Shown here: positions 15,490 through 27,800 of the stretch, piece by piece
Layout: each line of letters opens with the position of its first letter
How positions within the stretch are numbered: position 1 is the stretch's first letter
Source of the DNA: Callorhinus ursinus
Lineage: Eukaryota > Chordata > Mammalia > Carnivora > Otariidae
Assembly: GCF_003265705.1 (NCBI RefSeq)
Contig: NW_020313168.1
Location: 2,420,074-2,484,073 of the forward strand
DNA: 64,000 nt
Direction of reading: 5' to 3'
Translations under genes and position numbers: made by a program
The notes under the pieces: model-generated
What the model was told of the DNA's origin: nothing
The model's input: only the letters and a program-made list of their open reading frames with translations
The model's database searches: none

Positions 15490-17099
15490 TGGTGGTGGGC
15501 AGGGACCTCTGGCAGGAAGTCCATCTTCGGGGACAGCCCCTCGGATTCAGGGCATCAACTCCTGTGGTGATGATTCATGGGAGCCCAGACCAGCAGCACT
15601 ACACCCAAACCTCCTTCTGCCCCTGGACAAGACCAGCCACTTTGCCTTCACCCCGAGGCCAACACAGGTAACAGAGAAAAGAAGCAGGTGGGCTCCTGTG
15701 GTGTAGCCCACAAATCTGTTCCTGTCTTCCCTGTTGCTCTGGGATGAGCTCGGGGATCTCCCGAACAGCCAGATCCATCCTGCGTTCCTCCTGCCCTCTT
15801 GCTCCACACAACCAGGCACACCTACTATGTGCCAGACGGCGATGGGGAAAAAACAGGCATGGGACCTTGCCCTCCCTACGATTAGTCTCATCAGGTAAGG
15901 TAACCCCCCCCCCCCCCCGCCAAATATAAAGGTGTGGGAAGTGAGGTGCGGGAGATAGAGGAGCTATTGCACCCAAACAGAAATGGGTGGGTCCCCTGTG
16001 ATGACCAAAAGTCCTGGGGTGAGGGGCCCAGGGTTGATAAGCCCTCTAAATCCATTTTTTAGGGGACTCAGAGTGGGGCCATTTCTAGTCTGCACCTTCT
16101 AGCTGGAATTACAATTGAGGTTTCTGACAGAATGGAAACATTAATCTGGATGTTCAAGCAACGGACTGCTTACTGACCCCCAAGCTGGGTTGTCAATTCC
16201 TGTGTTGTACGTAGATGCTTACGCCCAACACAACATAGCTACGTGGGGAAATATTTTCACAGATAGAGCAAGTAACTAAAGCACGTTCTCAATACACAAA
16301 TGACTAGATTATACTTCCTACTGGTGATAAAGCAGAACCAGTTTCAGATCTGCTGACCCTGTGGTGTGCGTTGCATAGGCTGTGAAGACTGGTGCGGTGT
16401 TGGAGCAGGGAAACCTCTCCAGAGAGGGACTCTCTCCCAGCTGCAGTAGCCAGGGGCCATCTGTCCTACATAATAAAAACACGGCTCTGCTGCGATCCAC
16501 TGAACCCACTTCCAGCTCCAAGCTCCCTAGAGTGGATTAACCCTCTTTATCCTTCCAGAGGCCTCGTGGTCACCAAGGGGGACCTGCCTGTTATATTCGG
16601 GTGCAGTCCCTGCCGTGTCCTGCACCTCACTTCACAAACTATATTTCGGGGGAGGGTGTCATCCCATTGGATTAGATTAACCTCAAGGACAAAGACCAAG
16701 TCGGCCTTGTTCCCCATTGTTCCCGGTGAGCACCGCTCAGGAGAGACGGCACCGACAACCGCCCTCCTATCCCCAAAGCTCTTGTCCTTTTCATGGACTC
16801 TGGCCTACAAAGTCAAAAAGTTATTGGCCCCAAACAAAAGGAAGAGGCTTTTAAGATGTGTGTTCAAACAGGGCTAAAGAACATTGCCAGGAAAATGGCG
16901 TAAGAGTGTGAAGGCCAAAGACAAGCCTCGGTGGGTGATGAGTAAGGTGAAACATCTCTGAACAAGTGCAGAGAGGCAATCATCCTCTTCACACTTGGTA
17001 GGAATGCAAGAATTTTTTTTCTCTCCTCATTGATACCACAACTTGTAAAGTCAGTAATCTTCAATGTACTCTTTCCCCCCCTCTCGGCAAGGCTAAGTA
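15490..17099. other. Intergenic sequence without recognised gene
   Basis: Includes a 17-base C run near 15903 and unassigned sequence. Open frames of 60-160 codons show no family resemblance. Confidence 0.5.
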
Positions 17100-17330
17100 C
17101 CTAGAGCAGCGCCGCCCCATAGGAGTACCATATACAGTGTAATTGAACCATTCTAGTAGCCATGTTTTTAAGACAGGTGCAATTAATTGAAATCACGTAT
17201 TTCATGTAACTCAGTATATCTAAAATATGGTCATTTCAATAGACAGTCAATGTAAAGGTTATTCACGAGATATTTTACATTCTTTTCTTACAGTTTTGAA
17301 ATCCATGTGCATTTAACAACACGGCCCAAG
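17100..17330. mobile_element. Probable hAT-type DNA transposon fossil
   Basis: AGTATATCTAAAATATGGTC, ATTTCAATAGACAGTCAATG and GAGATATTTTACATTCTTTT are reminiscent of old non-autonomous hAT/MER elements. Family assignment needs a repeat library. Confidence 0.4.
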
Positions 17331-18387
17331 GGCACAGCTTGCAAAACAGTGTGTACAACCTCAGAGAGGGCACCGCATAAACCTTTGCGGAGTAAGAAGA
17401 CGTAACAACTTACATTTTATTTTAAAGTCTAAGGAAGAAAGTCGGCTTTAGAAATATTTAATATTTGACGAATACCAGCATTCTTACTAGTCCTGTTTAT
17501 CAGGTCAACCATCTTGTAGCATTTGGACATACTCGGCCCTTAGGGCGAGAGCTTCAGGAGAAGCCAGCCCTCATTGACTTGTTTGCTGCCAACACTGCAA
17601 CCACGGCACTCTGCACGTGTCTGGTTTAGTGGATGAAACATCTGTCCGCTTTTAACTAAATTAACCTTCACAACAGGAGAGCGTTCAAACACCCCTGGAA
17701 AGATATGGTGGATTAAAGACGTGCCCAATCATGCGAACCAAGCAAACAGTGAAAAAGCGAGTGTAACCCTCGCGAAGTGAAGAGCGAGATTCTCAATCTC
17801 GAACACGGAATGAACCCAGGTCAGGAGGTGCCGCGGGTCCCGGGGCGAGCAGGGAAGCCCGCCATTAGGGGCACTTAGGGAAGTTTAGGGTCAGACGCAG
17901 GACCGGCTCCCGTGCACAGGGAAAACCCAAGCCCTCCGGGGCCCCCTTCCCGGGCAGGCGTGTCTGCCAACCCCCTCCCCCCGCCCGCAGGGGGCCCGGG
18001 AGCTGCAGGTGCAGCGCAGCCCGGGGGCCGTGCCCGGGGCCCGCCCGCACCCCCGGCCTGGGGCGCTCCCCTCACACACTCGACCGCGCAGGGGCTCTCT
18101 TCCTTAGGCTCTTAAAACCCGGACAACTGATCAGATCTGGTAGCAAGGCTTTCCAAAAGTAGACCGTGTGCGCGAGGTTTTCCGCCGGGCGCCAGCGCTG
18201 CCTTTCCCGCGGCGAGCGGGCGCCCTCCGCCCGCGCCGGGGACCTTGGCGGAATGAGGGTGCGGACGAGGCTCCTCGCTCGGTGGCGGCCGTCAGCTGGG
18301 AGCGCCAGGCCCGCCAGCCCGGCGACAAAGACATAAGCAACCACAGCCGATCAACCCACTCAAACCCCACTCCGCGGCGCCTCCGCC

Positions 18388-18397
18388 CTATTTATAG
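18388..18397. promoter_or_regulatory. AT-rich box in CpG island (MEF2-type CTATTTATAG)
   Basis: CTATTTATAG fits the MEF2 consensus YTAWWWWTAR and could also serve as a TATA element on either strand. It stands out inside an otherwise GC-rich island about 250 bases before the EIF4A3 ATG. Function is inferred only from the motif. Confidence 0.35.
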
Positions 18398-18643
18398 GGG
18401 CTGGGCGGTGCCCCGCCCTCGGCGAGATCCTGCGGGAGCTTAAATCGCGCGATAGCGGCAGCAGCTCCGCCCCTCTCCCTGAACCCAGCCCCGTTTCCCT
18501 TTTCACGTGGAGAGAAGCTCGCGGCCCCCGACGCACGCTCGTACGCACGCGCGCGGTGGCGTCAGTTCCTGGCGCCGGCGGCGCGGGGCCCTGCTTCCGC
18601 TTTCCGCTGCGGCGCGCGCTCCGCTCTCAGCGGACTCGGGATC

Positions 18644-18812
18644 ATGGCGGCCACGGCCACGATGGCGACCTCGGGCTCGGCGCGGAAGCGGCTGCTCAAA
18701 GAGGAGGACATGACCAAAGTGGAATTCGAGACCAGCGAGGAGGTGGACGTGACGCCCACGTTCGACACCATGGGCCTGCGGGAGGACCTCCTGCGCGGCA
18801 TCTACGCCTACG
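18644..18812 (+). CDS. EIF4A3: EIF4A3 coding exon 1
   Basis: Encodes residues 1-56 ([20 protein letters not shown] to GIYAY) plus the first base of Gly57. The donor is TACG|GTCGGG, GC-rich and not the best consensus, but the frame joins exactly to exon 2. Confidence 0.96.
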
Positions 18813-21800
18813 GTCGGGGACCGCGGGGCGCGGGCGGGGAGGGCGGGGGCGGGGCGGGGCGGCAGTCCCGGGGCCAAGGACGGGTTCGGCGCGTCGTCCT
18901 GGGTGCACAGCACCTCGCTGGGCCTGGCGAGGGCTGTGAAGTCTTCGGGCGCCGGGCAGTCCCCCGTGCAGCGGATAACGGGCTTGTTAGGGACCCGCGC
19001 TGTCTGGGCCCTGAGGGTTTAGCCCTGAACCCGGCAGGCTCGTGCCCTAAGGGAGCTTAAGTGACTTCGGGGAGAAGCGCAGCCTGGAGCCGAGCTTGCT
19101 TCAGGCAGTGGTGATGGCTGCGAAGGGGCGGGGTGAGGGGAGTAGTGGGGCTGATCGGTAGGGGGGCTCCCAGGAGAGGCTGACATTTGAGCTGAGGTCT
19201 GGATTAAGGAGCCCGTTGTGGGAGGCCCGGGCAGAGGGAGCAGCTGGTGCCAGGACCCTGCAGCACTGAGTCGGATGCCTTCCGGGAACAGAAAGACGCC
19301 CTCCGTGGCGGGAGCCCAGGGGCGACTTTGGAGCGGCAGGCAGGGCCAGATCTTGCAGAGCATCCTCTGAGGTGATGAAGAGCCTGAATTTTATTTCTAA
19401 GTGCAGTGGGAAGCCGTTGGAGGGTTTGAAGTAGGGGGATGACGCGGTCAGATTTGCACTTTCGGAGGTTATTCTGGGAGTGTGGATTTGAAGAGAGGTG
19501 AGGCGGGGGAGGAAGGAGGGACGTGAGTCCAGGAGAGAGTTGATGGTGTTGAGGTGGAGATGGGTTGAATGTGAGTAGCAGGGGAAGGAGGATTCCCGGA
19601 TGTTGTGAGCACCTGGTGGGTGGTGCTGCCATTTGCGGAGGGGGGGAGCACTTGAGGGAGGCAGGTGAGTTTGAGGGGCCTGTGAGCCAACCTGTTGGAG
19701 ATGTCGGGAGCCTGGGAATAGGTGGGGCTGCGGAGGCAGTTGGGAGTGATCAGCATCTTTGCCTGACACGTGGGACTAGGCCGCGTTTTACCCAACAGTC
19801 CTTGATATTACCACAGTTTAGAGAGAGCAAGGGGTTGGGAGGGGAGAAGTGCCATTGCTGCCGAGCCGGGCGGTGAGGCTGACAGTCCTGCCTGCCTCTT
19901 GGCATCCAGGACGTCCCCGCCCCAAACACTGTTTTTAGTTTCCCATCCGTGTGCCTGGTCATCACGAGGGTTTTAAATCATCTGTTACAGTTTTAATGTT
20001 AGATGGGAAATCCGTACTACATTTTAAAAGACTACCCAGAAGTAACTAAAATATCTTTTGTACCTAAACTTCTGTTTACCTGCAAGATAACATTTATTCC
20101 CTCAGAGTAGCCTCATTCTTTGGTAATGTGGTAATGGCTGTGTTGGAGGGGGTGGTGTTGTAGTTCATGAGGCTGCATCACACGTGGAAGGAGCACAGCG
20201 TGGACCCCCCCCCAACAGAACCGCCCGAGCCATGGAGTCAGTGCCGATGTAGTGGCATGAACAGCGTGCAGACTGATCCGGAGAGGAAAGGGGTGGCTAC
20301 AGTGCTACTGGATTCATTTTCCACTCTTGTAGTTTAAAAAGTAGTGGAAACAGTAAAAAGCGATGCAGGCTGCTGTAATATCAGCACAGAAGGAGTCGGG
20401 GTAAAAGGCCAGCCTCTCCCACCCATTCTCAGAAGGACCACCATTAATATGTTGGGGTTTTTTTTTTAGTAATCTAACTGGGGTCTCTGGATTCTACAAC
20501 GATGTTTCCTTTATTTTATTTATTTTTTTAAAGATTTTATTAATTTATTCATGAAAGAGAGAGAGGCGGAGGGAGAAGTGGGCTCCCAAGGAGCAGGGAG
20601 CCTGACACGGGACTCGATCCCAGGACCCTGGGATCATGACCTGAGCCGAAGGCAGACGCTTAACCATCTGAGCCACCCAGGCGCCCTACAACAATGTTTC
20701 TTTTATAGAGATTTTGTCTGTACAAATAAGATCCACGTTAGTTTAAAAATACAGTTCAGCCCAGTTCATTCAGCAGCTGTTTCTTGAGAGCTCTGGTGTG
20801 TTGGATTTTGGGTTCAGAGGGGTGGAGGTGGGGCCTTAAAAAAAGATACCCGTCTGTGCACCAAGGAGCTTCCAGTGTCCTTGTGGTTAGAACTAACTTT
20901 CTCTGTTTCTGTTTACAGGTTTTGAGAAGCCGTCGGCCATCCAGCAGCGAGCCATCAAGCAGATAATTAAAGGCAGAGACGTCATTGCTCAGTACGTCCC
21001 TGCACGATCGGAGTTGGGCGCTAGTTAGCTGAGTGCGCTGGGGGGACCGCTCTTCTCCTCTTCCACAGCCTCGCCACCAGCCCTTCCCTTGACTTTAGCC
21101 GCAGGGTGTCTTGTTTTGTGTGTGTGTGTGCGCTTTACTCTAGAAAGCTGTTGTATTTTTAGCCAGCTTTACTTCTCGGTTGGCGTGTGGAATGATTTAT
21201 AATACTCTCTTAATGGCTTTATTCCTGATTTGCCTTAATTTTAAAGACTTCTTTACAAGAAAAATTATTTTTGGAGGACGGTTTGGGTCCCAAATTACAG
21301 AAGAGCATTACATTTTTAAAAAAGGGAATGTCTCTTTTTTGCCACCTGTAACACCTGTCAGGGTTATAGACCCTGCAGCTCCGACTGCTCCTGATGCAAG
21401 AGCTGCATCTGCTGGCCTTCCCGCCTGTGACGCCATGCGGAGTCCCACCCCTTGCGGTGAAGGTGCCGGTCCCCTTGGGGAGGTGGGCGTCTGGTCGGAA
21501 GGAGCTGCCCAGGTGCCTCTGCAGCCCGCCCCTCAGAGCGCTGCTGAGGGTCGAGGGGTGAGAGTGGGACTAGGTGGCCCGTGCTGCCTCACCCCTGCGC
21601 CTGTGTTTTCTTTCTCAGATCGCAGTCCGGCACAGGCAAAACGGCCACCTTCAGCGTTTCCGTCCTCCAGTGTTTGGATATCCAGGTAATCTGCCGCTCT
21701 TCAGATGCACCTTCCTCTAATCCTAGGAAATACTTCCTTTTCTCCTGTAACTGCAGTGTTCAAAAAGGACAGTTTTTAAAAATGTCTGTTTAGTTGTACG

Positions 21801-24800
21801 GACTCAAATGTTTTAAGAGACTCTGAACTGCACACTAATATGAGAGCTAACTAATATTCTGTCGTAAACTCCTTGTCATTTAGATGGAGAGATATTTTAG
21901 GGGACATTCTTGTCTGCAAGCAAGAATCCTGCCCAGTGTACCCCACGATTGCTGGGTTCACACTTGAACTTATATTCGGGTTTGTTTATCTCCATTAGAA
22001 ATGAGATATGTGGCTAACACGTGGTAATGTTCAAAATAGATCTGCATCTGAATTAGTGCAGTCTGCCTTGAGAATACTGAGGCTTCTCTGTTTTCTGACA
22101 AATTATTTTACCAGGTTCGCGAAACCCAGGCTTTGATCTTGGCTCCAACAAGAGAGTTAGCTGTACAGATCCAGAAGGTGAGCCGGTGTGAGGTGGTGCC
22201 ATGTTCGCAAGCGCTGCTTTCTTGTTCAGGTGTAAAAGGCCGGCGGGTTGATTTAATCTAATCCTATTTTTCGGTTCCCGATTCCTAACATTTTGTCATA
22301 AATCATCATTACAGGAGTTGCTGGTTTATACTAAGTTATTTTTAGCGTAGCTGGTGTGATTCCAATAGCTTTTTGTAGTCTCAGAATTGTAATTTTTTTC
22401 AACGGAAAATCCATTTTAGTAAAATAATTATAATTTTTGTACTTAACAGAGTAAAGACTTGATATATATTAAGATGTTAATATTGTCTTTAGGTGGCTAG
22501 GATTATGAATTCCATGTATTTCTGGGGTTTTTTGTAATTGTATTGTTTCTGTAATAAGAAACCAGTAAAATTGGGGCACCTGGATGGCTCAGTCGGTTAA
22601 GCGACTGCCTTCAGCTCAGGTCATGATCCCAGGGTCCTGGGATCGAGCCCCACATCGGGCTCCCTGCTCGGCGGGGAGCCTGCTTCTTCCTCTCCCACTC
22701 CCCCTGCTTCTGTTCTCTCTTCTTTCTGTCTCTCTCTGTCAAATAAATAAAAATCTTAAAAAAGAAAAAGGAAACCAGTAAAATGAACTTCATTTTGGCA
22801 CAGAAAAGCCTAGAAGAGGGAGGTAGTTTCATGGTGTAAATAATACGTGGAGGGTCATCTTACATTGGAGTAGAGATTACCTTCACTTTGGGGAAACTCA
22901 GGTCTCTGGCTTCAGTGTGGTCCTGAGGGCACGCCCCAGATGTGACCTCTGTTTTAATTTAGGGCTTGCTCGCTCTGGGGGACTACATGAACGTGCAGTG
23001 CCACGCCTGCATTGGGGGCACCAACGTGGGGGAGGACATCAGGAAGCTGGACTACGGGCAGCACGTTGTGGCTGGCACACCCGGGCGTGTCTTTGGTAAG
23101 CACCTCTGTCTGTAACAGTCGTGCAGTGGGTAGTGTTTGTTAAGACATGCTCGAATGACCCAGCACTGTTCTCCGTTTGCTGTGCTGCGTGCTGGAGTGT
23201 TGTGTTGGGGTGACGTGTAAGAAGTGGACAGAAGTTTCTGAAATGCTTTGAAACCAGGTGGGATGGCTGGCTGCTTCCTTGTAGCCTGAGGTGTAATGAT
23301 TTCACACTGATTCTACAGACATGATTCGGCGCAGGAGTTTGAGGACACGTGCCATCAAGATGTTGGTGTTGGATGAGGCCGATGAGATGTTGAATAAAGG
23401 TACGAGTCACAAAAGCCTAGATGTTCTCCTGACCTTGAACTGTTAACGTGTTCACGACGTAGAGTTGAAACGTGGAGCGAATGCAAGTGTTGCAGGTGTC
23501 AGCAGAAAGCCTCGTGCCCTGGGGGCGGCTGGGGACGTGAGATGTGCACCTTGCTCTTCTCACCGGGGTCGGGGTAGGGGGTGCGTGAGGCCGGTGGCAG
23601 CCAGAACCCCGGCATCTCTGCCCGGACTCGTGCGGTGTTGCTTCTTGTGCATCTGGCGGTCGGCACTGACGGAGAGGCGTGAGCTTGAGTGGGGCGTGTA
23701 GAGGTGCCTGCTGTGGACTGTGGGGGCACAAGAGTGTGTCAGGGAAGCTGGTTTTGTGGCAATGGGGTATTCTGTTTAGATACTCTCATTTATTTAACTA
23801 GTTGTCTTATTGCTTGTCTAAGCTGATTTTACTTTTTTACCGGTTGATAAGATAAATTTCTAGACTTATTATGTGTATTTTCTAGGTGTTTCATGTGTTT
23901 CTACCAAAACGTCTTAGGACAGATATGTGATGCCCCTCAGTGATGACAGCTGTGGCGTTAGTCCACGGCGGGGAAACACGTCATGAAAATGTCACCTTGG
24001 GCCAGGGCCTTGTTACGTTGTCCTCCCCGCTCACCCTGCCTGCACACACACACCCCTCCCGCCCCGGTCTCCCGCATCATACCAGGGGGTTGGTGGGGTG
24101 CCTCCCAGACATCGGGGTCCCCCGGGTGGAGGAGGCGCTAACCAGCAGTGCAGGCAGGGTTCTCGGGGGTTCTCTTGGTGTCCAGGTCCCCAGGGGCTGC
24201 TCTTGAGCTGGGTGAGACGGCATAGCTACTACGGGGCACGCGGGCCTTCGTGAGTGTCTGGGGAAGCTGTGGCTGCCGGTGGTTCCTTGTGCTCCTGTCC
24301 CGTGGGCAGCACTTCGTGGGGTGAGGTCTCCAGACCAGCAGCGTCCACATCCTCTGGGAATTTGTTAGGAAGGCAGATCTTGGGCTCTGTCGTTTGTGTG
24401 ATCACAGCCTCGAGGTCTGTTAGGGGGCCCTGGGAGGCTGGGCATTGTCACAGGCTCACCTGCTGACCCCATCCTGCCCAGGCCGGGCAGAGCAGTGGTG
24501 TGGTGGCCGGTGGGCCGGGTGCCACAGATTGAGTGTAGTTGATGCATGATGTCCTAGTTTCCAGTACACAACTATAATGATTCCGTGTGTGGGAGTTGTT
24601 TTATAACTGGAAGATTGTTTTGTAAAAATCCAGATCTCTGGATTCTTTTAGATATGGCAGATGTGGCCACAATGGACGCAGGTCCTCCCAGGGCAGCAGC
24701 AGCTAGGACAGCCTTGACTGCCAGCAAGCGTCTGAGCTTGTGGGCGACCCAGGGCTGGGTTTCTCTTGCTCTTAACTGTCGGCACCCCAGCCTCTTGGGG

Positions 24801-27800
24801 TGGAGCCATGATCCCAGAGCCTACCAGGGAGGGGCAGGGAGCATGGATTTCCCGGTCATGTGGAAGAGATTCCTTGCACAACCTGACACCTGACAGTTGC
24901 CACTTCTGTGTCCAAGTGTGCAGCCTTCAGAATTCACCGCGCCTCGTCCTTTGTCCCAGGTTTCAAAGAGCAGATCTACGACGTGTACAGGTACTTGCCC
25001 CCAGCCACGCAGGTGGTGCTCATCAGTGCCACGCTGCCTCATGAAATCCTGGAAATGACCAACAAGTTCATGACGGACCCCATCCGCATCCTGGTGAAGC
25101 GGTAGGAATGCCCTGCTTCTGGGTGGTGCGAAAACGGCCACATAGCTTGTATTTGGGCCTTAAAACATGAAAATTCTTTTTTATTTTCTGTTTTGAAAAG
25201 CCAGCTCTTATCTGTGCATTCCCCTTTGGCCCAGTAATTCCAAATTTATCAATTAGCTGATGGTGTTTGTCCATCAGTGTCGTGGGAGTAAAATACATAA
25301 TCCGAGAGATAGCGGCCATTGAAGGCTGAGACTGGTCGGCGTGTGGCCCGTGCGGCGGAAGTGTTGACTGCTGGGAGGGCTGTGGCCGGGAGGGGCGGGG
25401 GCCGCCGTGGGCCCTGCAGGCGCCGGGAACCCAGTGCTTGGCTTGTGTGCGCCCGCAGACCTTGGTGGAAGAATGTGTTCACTGACTTGTCTTTGTCTTC
25501 CAGTGATGAATTGACTCTAGAAGGCATCAAGCAGTTTTTCGTGGCGGTGGAGAGGGAAGAGTGGAAATTTGACACTCTGTGTGACCTCTACGACACGCTG
25601 ACCATCACTCAGGCGGTCATCTTCTGTAACACCAAAAGGAAGGTACGTGGCCACCTTGAGTTGTTCGGTGTCTTTCTGGCCCAAATGGAAGGTTCTCATA
25701 GGAACGCCTGTCAGCCCTTCTCCTTAAAGGCTCAGGAGCGAAGAGTCGGGCGTGTCCAGTGGACTGTGCAGAAGTGTTGATGCTGGTCCCATGAGCGAAG
25801 GCTCGGGAGTCAACTGGTTTTAGGTGGGACCCGGGCCTGGGTTTTGTAGGCTCCCAAGTGATGCTCGTGTGCAGGTGCAGCGGAGAGCCCCGGCGGCTTC
25901 CTTGAAACAGGGAAAGGAGTTGGGCCACATTCCAAAAAAGATGGGAATTTAAATTTCAAATGAGAACAGTGAGAGATAGTCCTTTTTTTTCCCTTGAGAA
26001 ATTTATATGGAACAAATAATTTTGCCCTAAATGTGCTAGGGAAAGTGCAGTTTTCTGCACGTCCAGTGAAGATTGGTCTGAGTTTTAAGAGCACTTGGCG
26101 CTGTGCACGTTCACATTGGTTCTGCTGTAGGCGATCGCAGTAAAATCCAGAACACACCATCTGGTTTGGTTTCCGAGCTTACAGTGGCATCTGCTGGTTT
26201 GACGTGCAGGTCGACTGGCTGACAGAGAAGATGAGAGAAGCCAACTTCACGGTCTCGTCCATGCACGGGGACATGCCGCAGAAGGAGCGCGAGTCCATCA
26301 TGAAGGAGTTCCGGTCCGGTGCCAGGTGGGCCGGCTCCTCTCTCTGCACCCGGTCCCACCGGTGGTGTTCCCTGGGCGCTCTGTCTGTGGGCTGTGCTGG
26401 ATTCCCCTCGTGCTCCCGGCTGTGGTGGGAGCTGCCGTGGGTGCCCTGGGCTAGGTTGAGTGGTGGCAGCCTTCACTGGATAGGTCGGTTGCCTTATTTG
26501 AAGCATGTTTCTTCATTGCCGGATAAGGAGATTTTCTGTTCATCTTTCCATGATTAGTCTTTAGCTTAATCCCACTGTGGTCAGAGAATGTGCTTTGTTG
26601 ACTTGTATTCAGATGTGCTCGGTGGCCCAGCACACGCTTACCTTTCAGATGCATGCATGTGTGTGTGTGCAGGCTGAGCGCCGTGGGGTGCCCTGGAGGG
26701 GCAGATGCTCGGCATCCTTGGCTCGGTTTCTCTTAACCGTCCCATCGGCATCAAGAGTGCCGTGGATGCAGTTCTTGGAGGCTCGGTGAGCTCCTGCCAG
26801 ATGTGGCCTAAGGCCGGGCCTGCAATGCGGAATCACTCTGTTTGCGGAGGCGCAGTTTTGGTCACAGAAGCGTCTGTGTCTCCCATCCTGCCGTGATGCA
26901 GCCATGGCGGCCGCAGCCAGAGGCTGTCCCCTTCGGGCATCCTCACGCCCTCCGCCTCCTGTTTGTGGCCGGAAGCTGCCGTGTCCTTGGTGCACGCGGC
27001 ACGCCGTGTTTTGGTTTGGGTTTCCCTGTAGTCTGATGGTGATCGCGGTCTTTTATTGGAGCCAGCGGTCTGGTTTTATTAATGCCGACACTGGTACGTG
27101 TGGTTTAAACCGACTGTGTCGTAAGTGCATTTTAGTTCTCGTGTTTCTTCCCTAATTCGTTTCTTTATTTTGGATTCGTTCTTACTCTTATTCCTTCTCC
27201 CCTGTTCTGATTTTGGAAAACATTTCTACCTTCATGAGCTGAGTAGCCTCCTTAGCACAGCGCGTGCCGTCCTCAGCACCTGTCGTGGCGGGCACCGGGG
27301 CCCTCGTCCCTGCCCACAGAGGCCGGAAGCGGTGCCGTCAGTGACCCTGCTCTTCTGTGGAAACTCCACACGACATCTTTGCTCTGTTGGCAAAGTGTAT
27401 CTACGTTCAGACACGTATTCAGCATTTGTTTCTCTCTTCCTTTGTCTCTGACCTTCTGTCTGGGATGGGTTTTCTTCTCCCTGAAAAACGTTTTTAGGTA
27501 TTTAATTTGGGGCTACCAGTGACCAGATGTGGGTTTTAGTTTGTCTGGAAGTGTTTGCTTCACTGTGAAATGCCGCCTTCCGTTGTCTCGAGAGAGGGAT
27601 CTGCTGAGAGGATTCTGGGTTAACGGTTCCGTCGTGAAGTCCCTGCTGCCCCCGCTGCCGCGGTTGCTGTCTCTCCCGGTCCCACCCTGATGTGTCTCGG
27701 TGTGGCCCCCGTGTGACAGGCATCTGACCTCCGAGCCCGGCCTCCCCTCCCCGCGGCGGGGGTCCCGTCCTCTCCCCGCTGGGGCTGCGCGTGCAGGTGG

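Larger units (their letters stand above)
17930..18900 (+). promoter_or_regulatory. EIF4A3: EIF4A3 CpG-island promoter
   Basis: A GC-rich, CpG-dense stretch covers the region before and within exon 1, in contrast to the AT-richer flank at 17.0-17.8 kb. It contains a CACGTG E-box at 18504-18509 and several GGGCGG / CCGCCC Sp1-type boxes. The transcription start is probably within about 150 bases upstream of the ATG at 18644, but no TATA box sits at the right distance, as is usual for housekeeping genes. Confidence 0.8.

Noticed and set aside
18503..18913. Minus-strand open frame of 136 codons over EIF4A3 exon 1
   Set aside because: CpG-island shadow of the EIF4A3 coding exon; no conserved protein features.
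23939..24010. Possible C/D box snoRNA (GTGATGA) in EIF4A3 intron 6
   Set aside because: No D box (CTGA) or terminal stem at a suitable distance.
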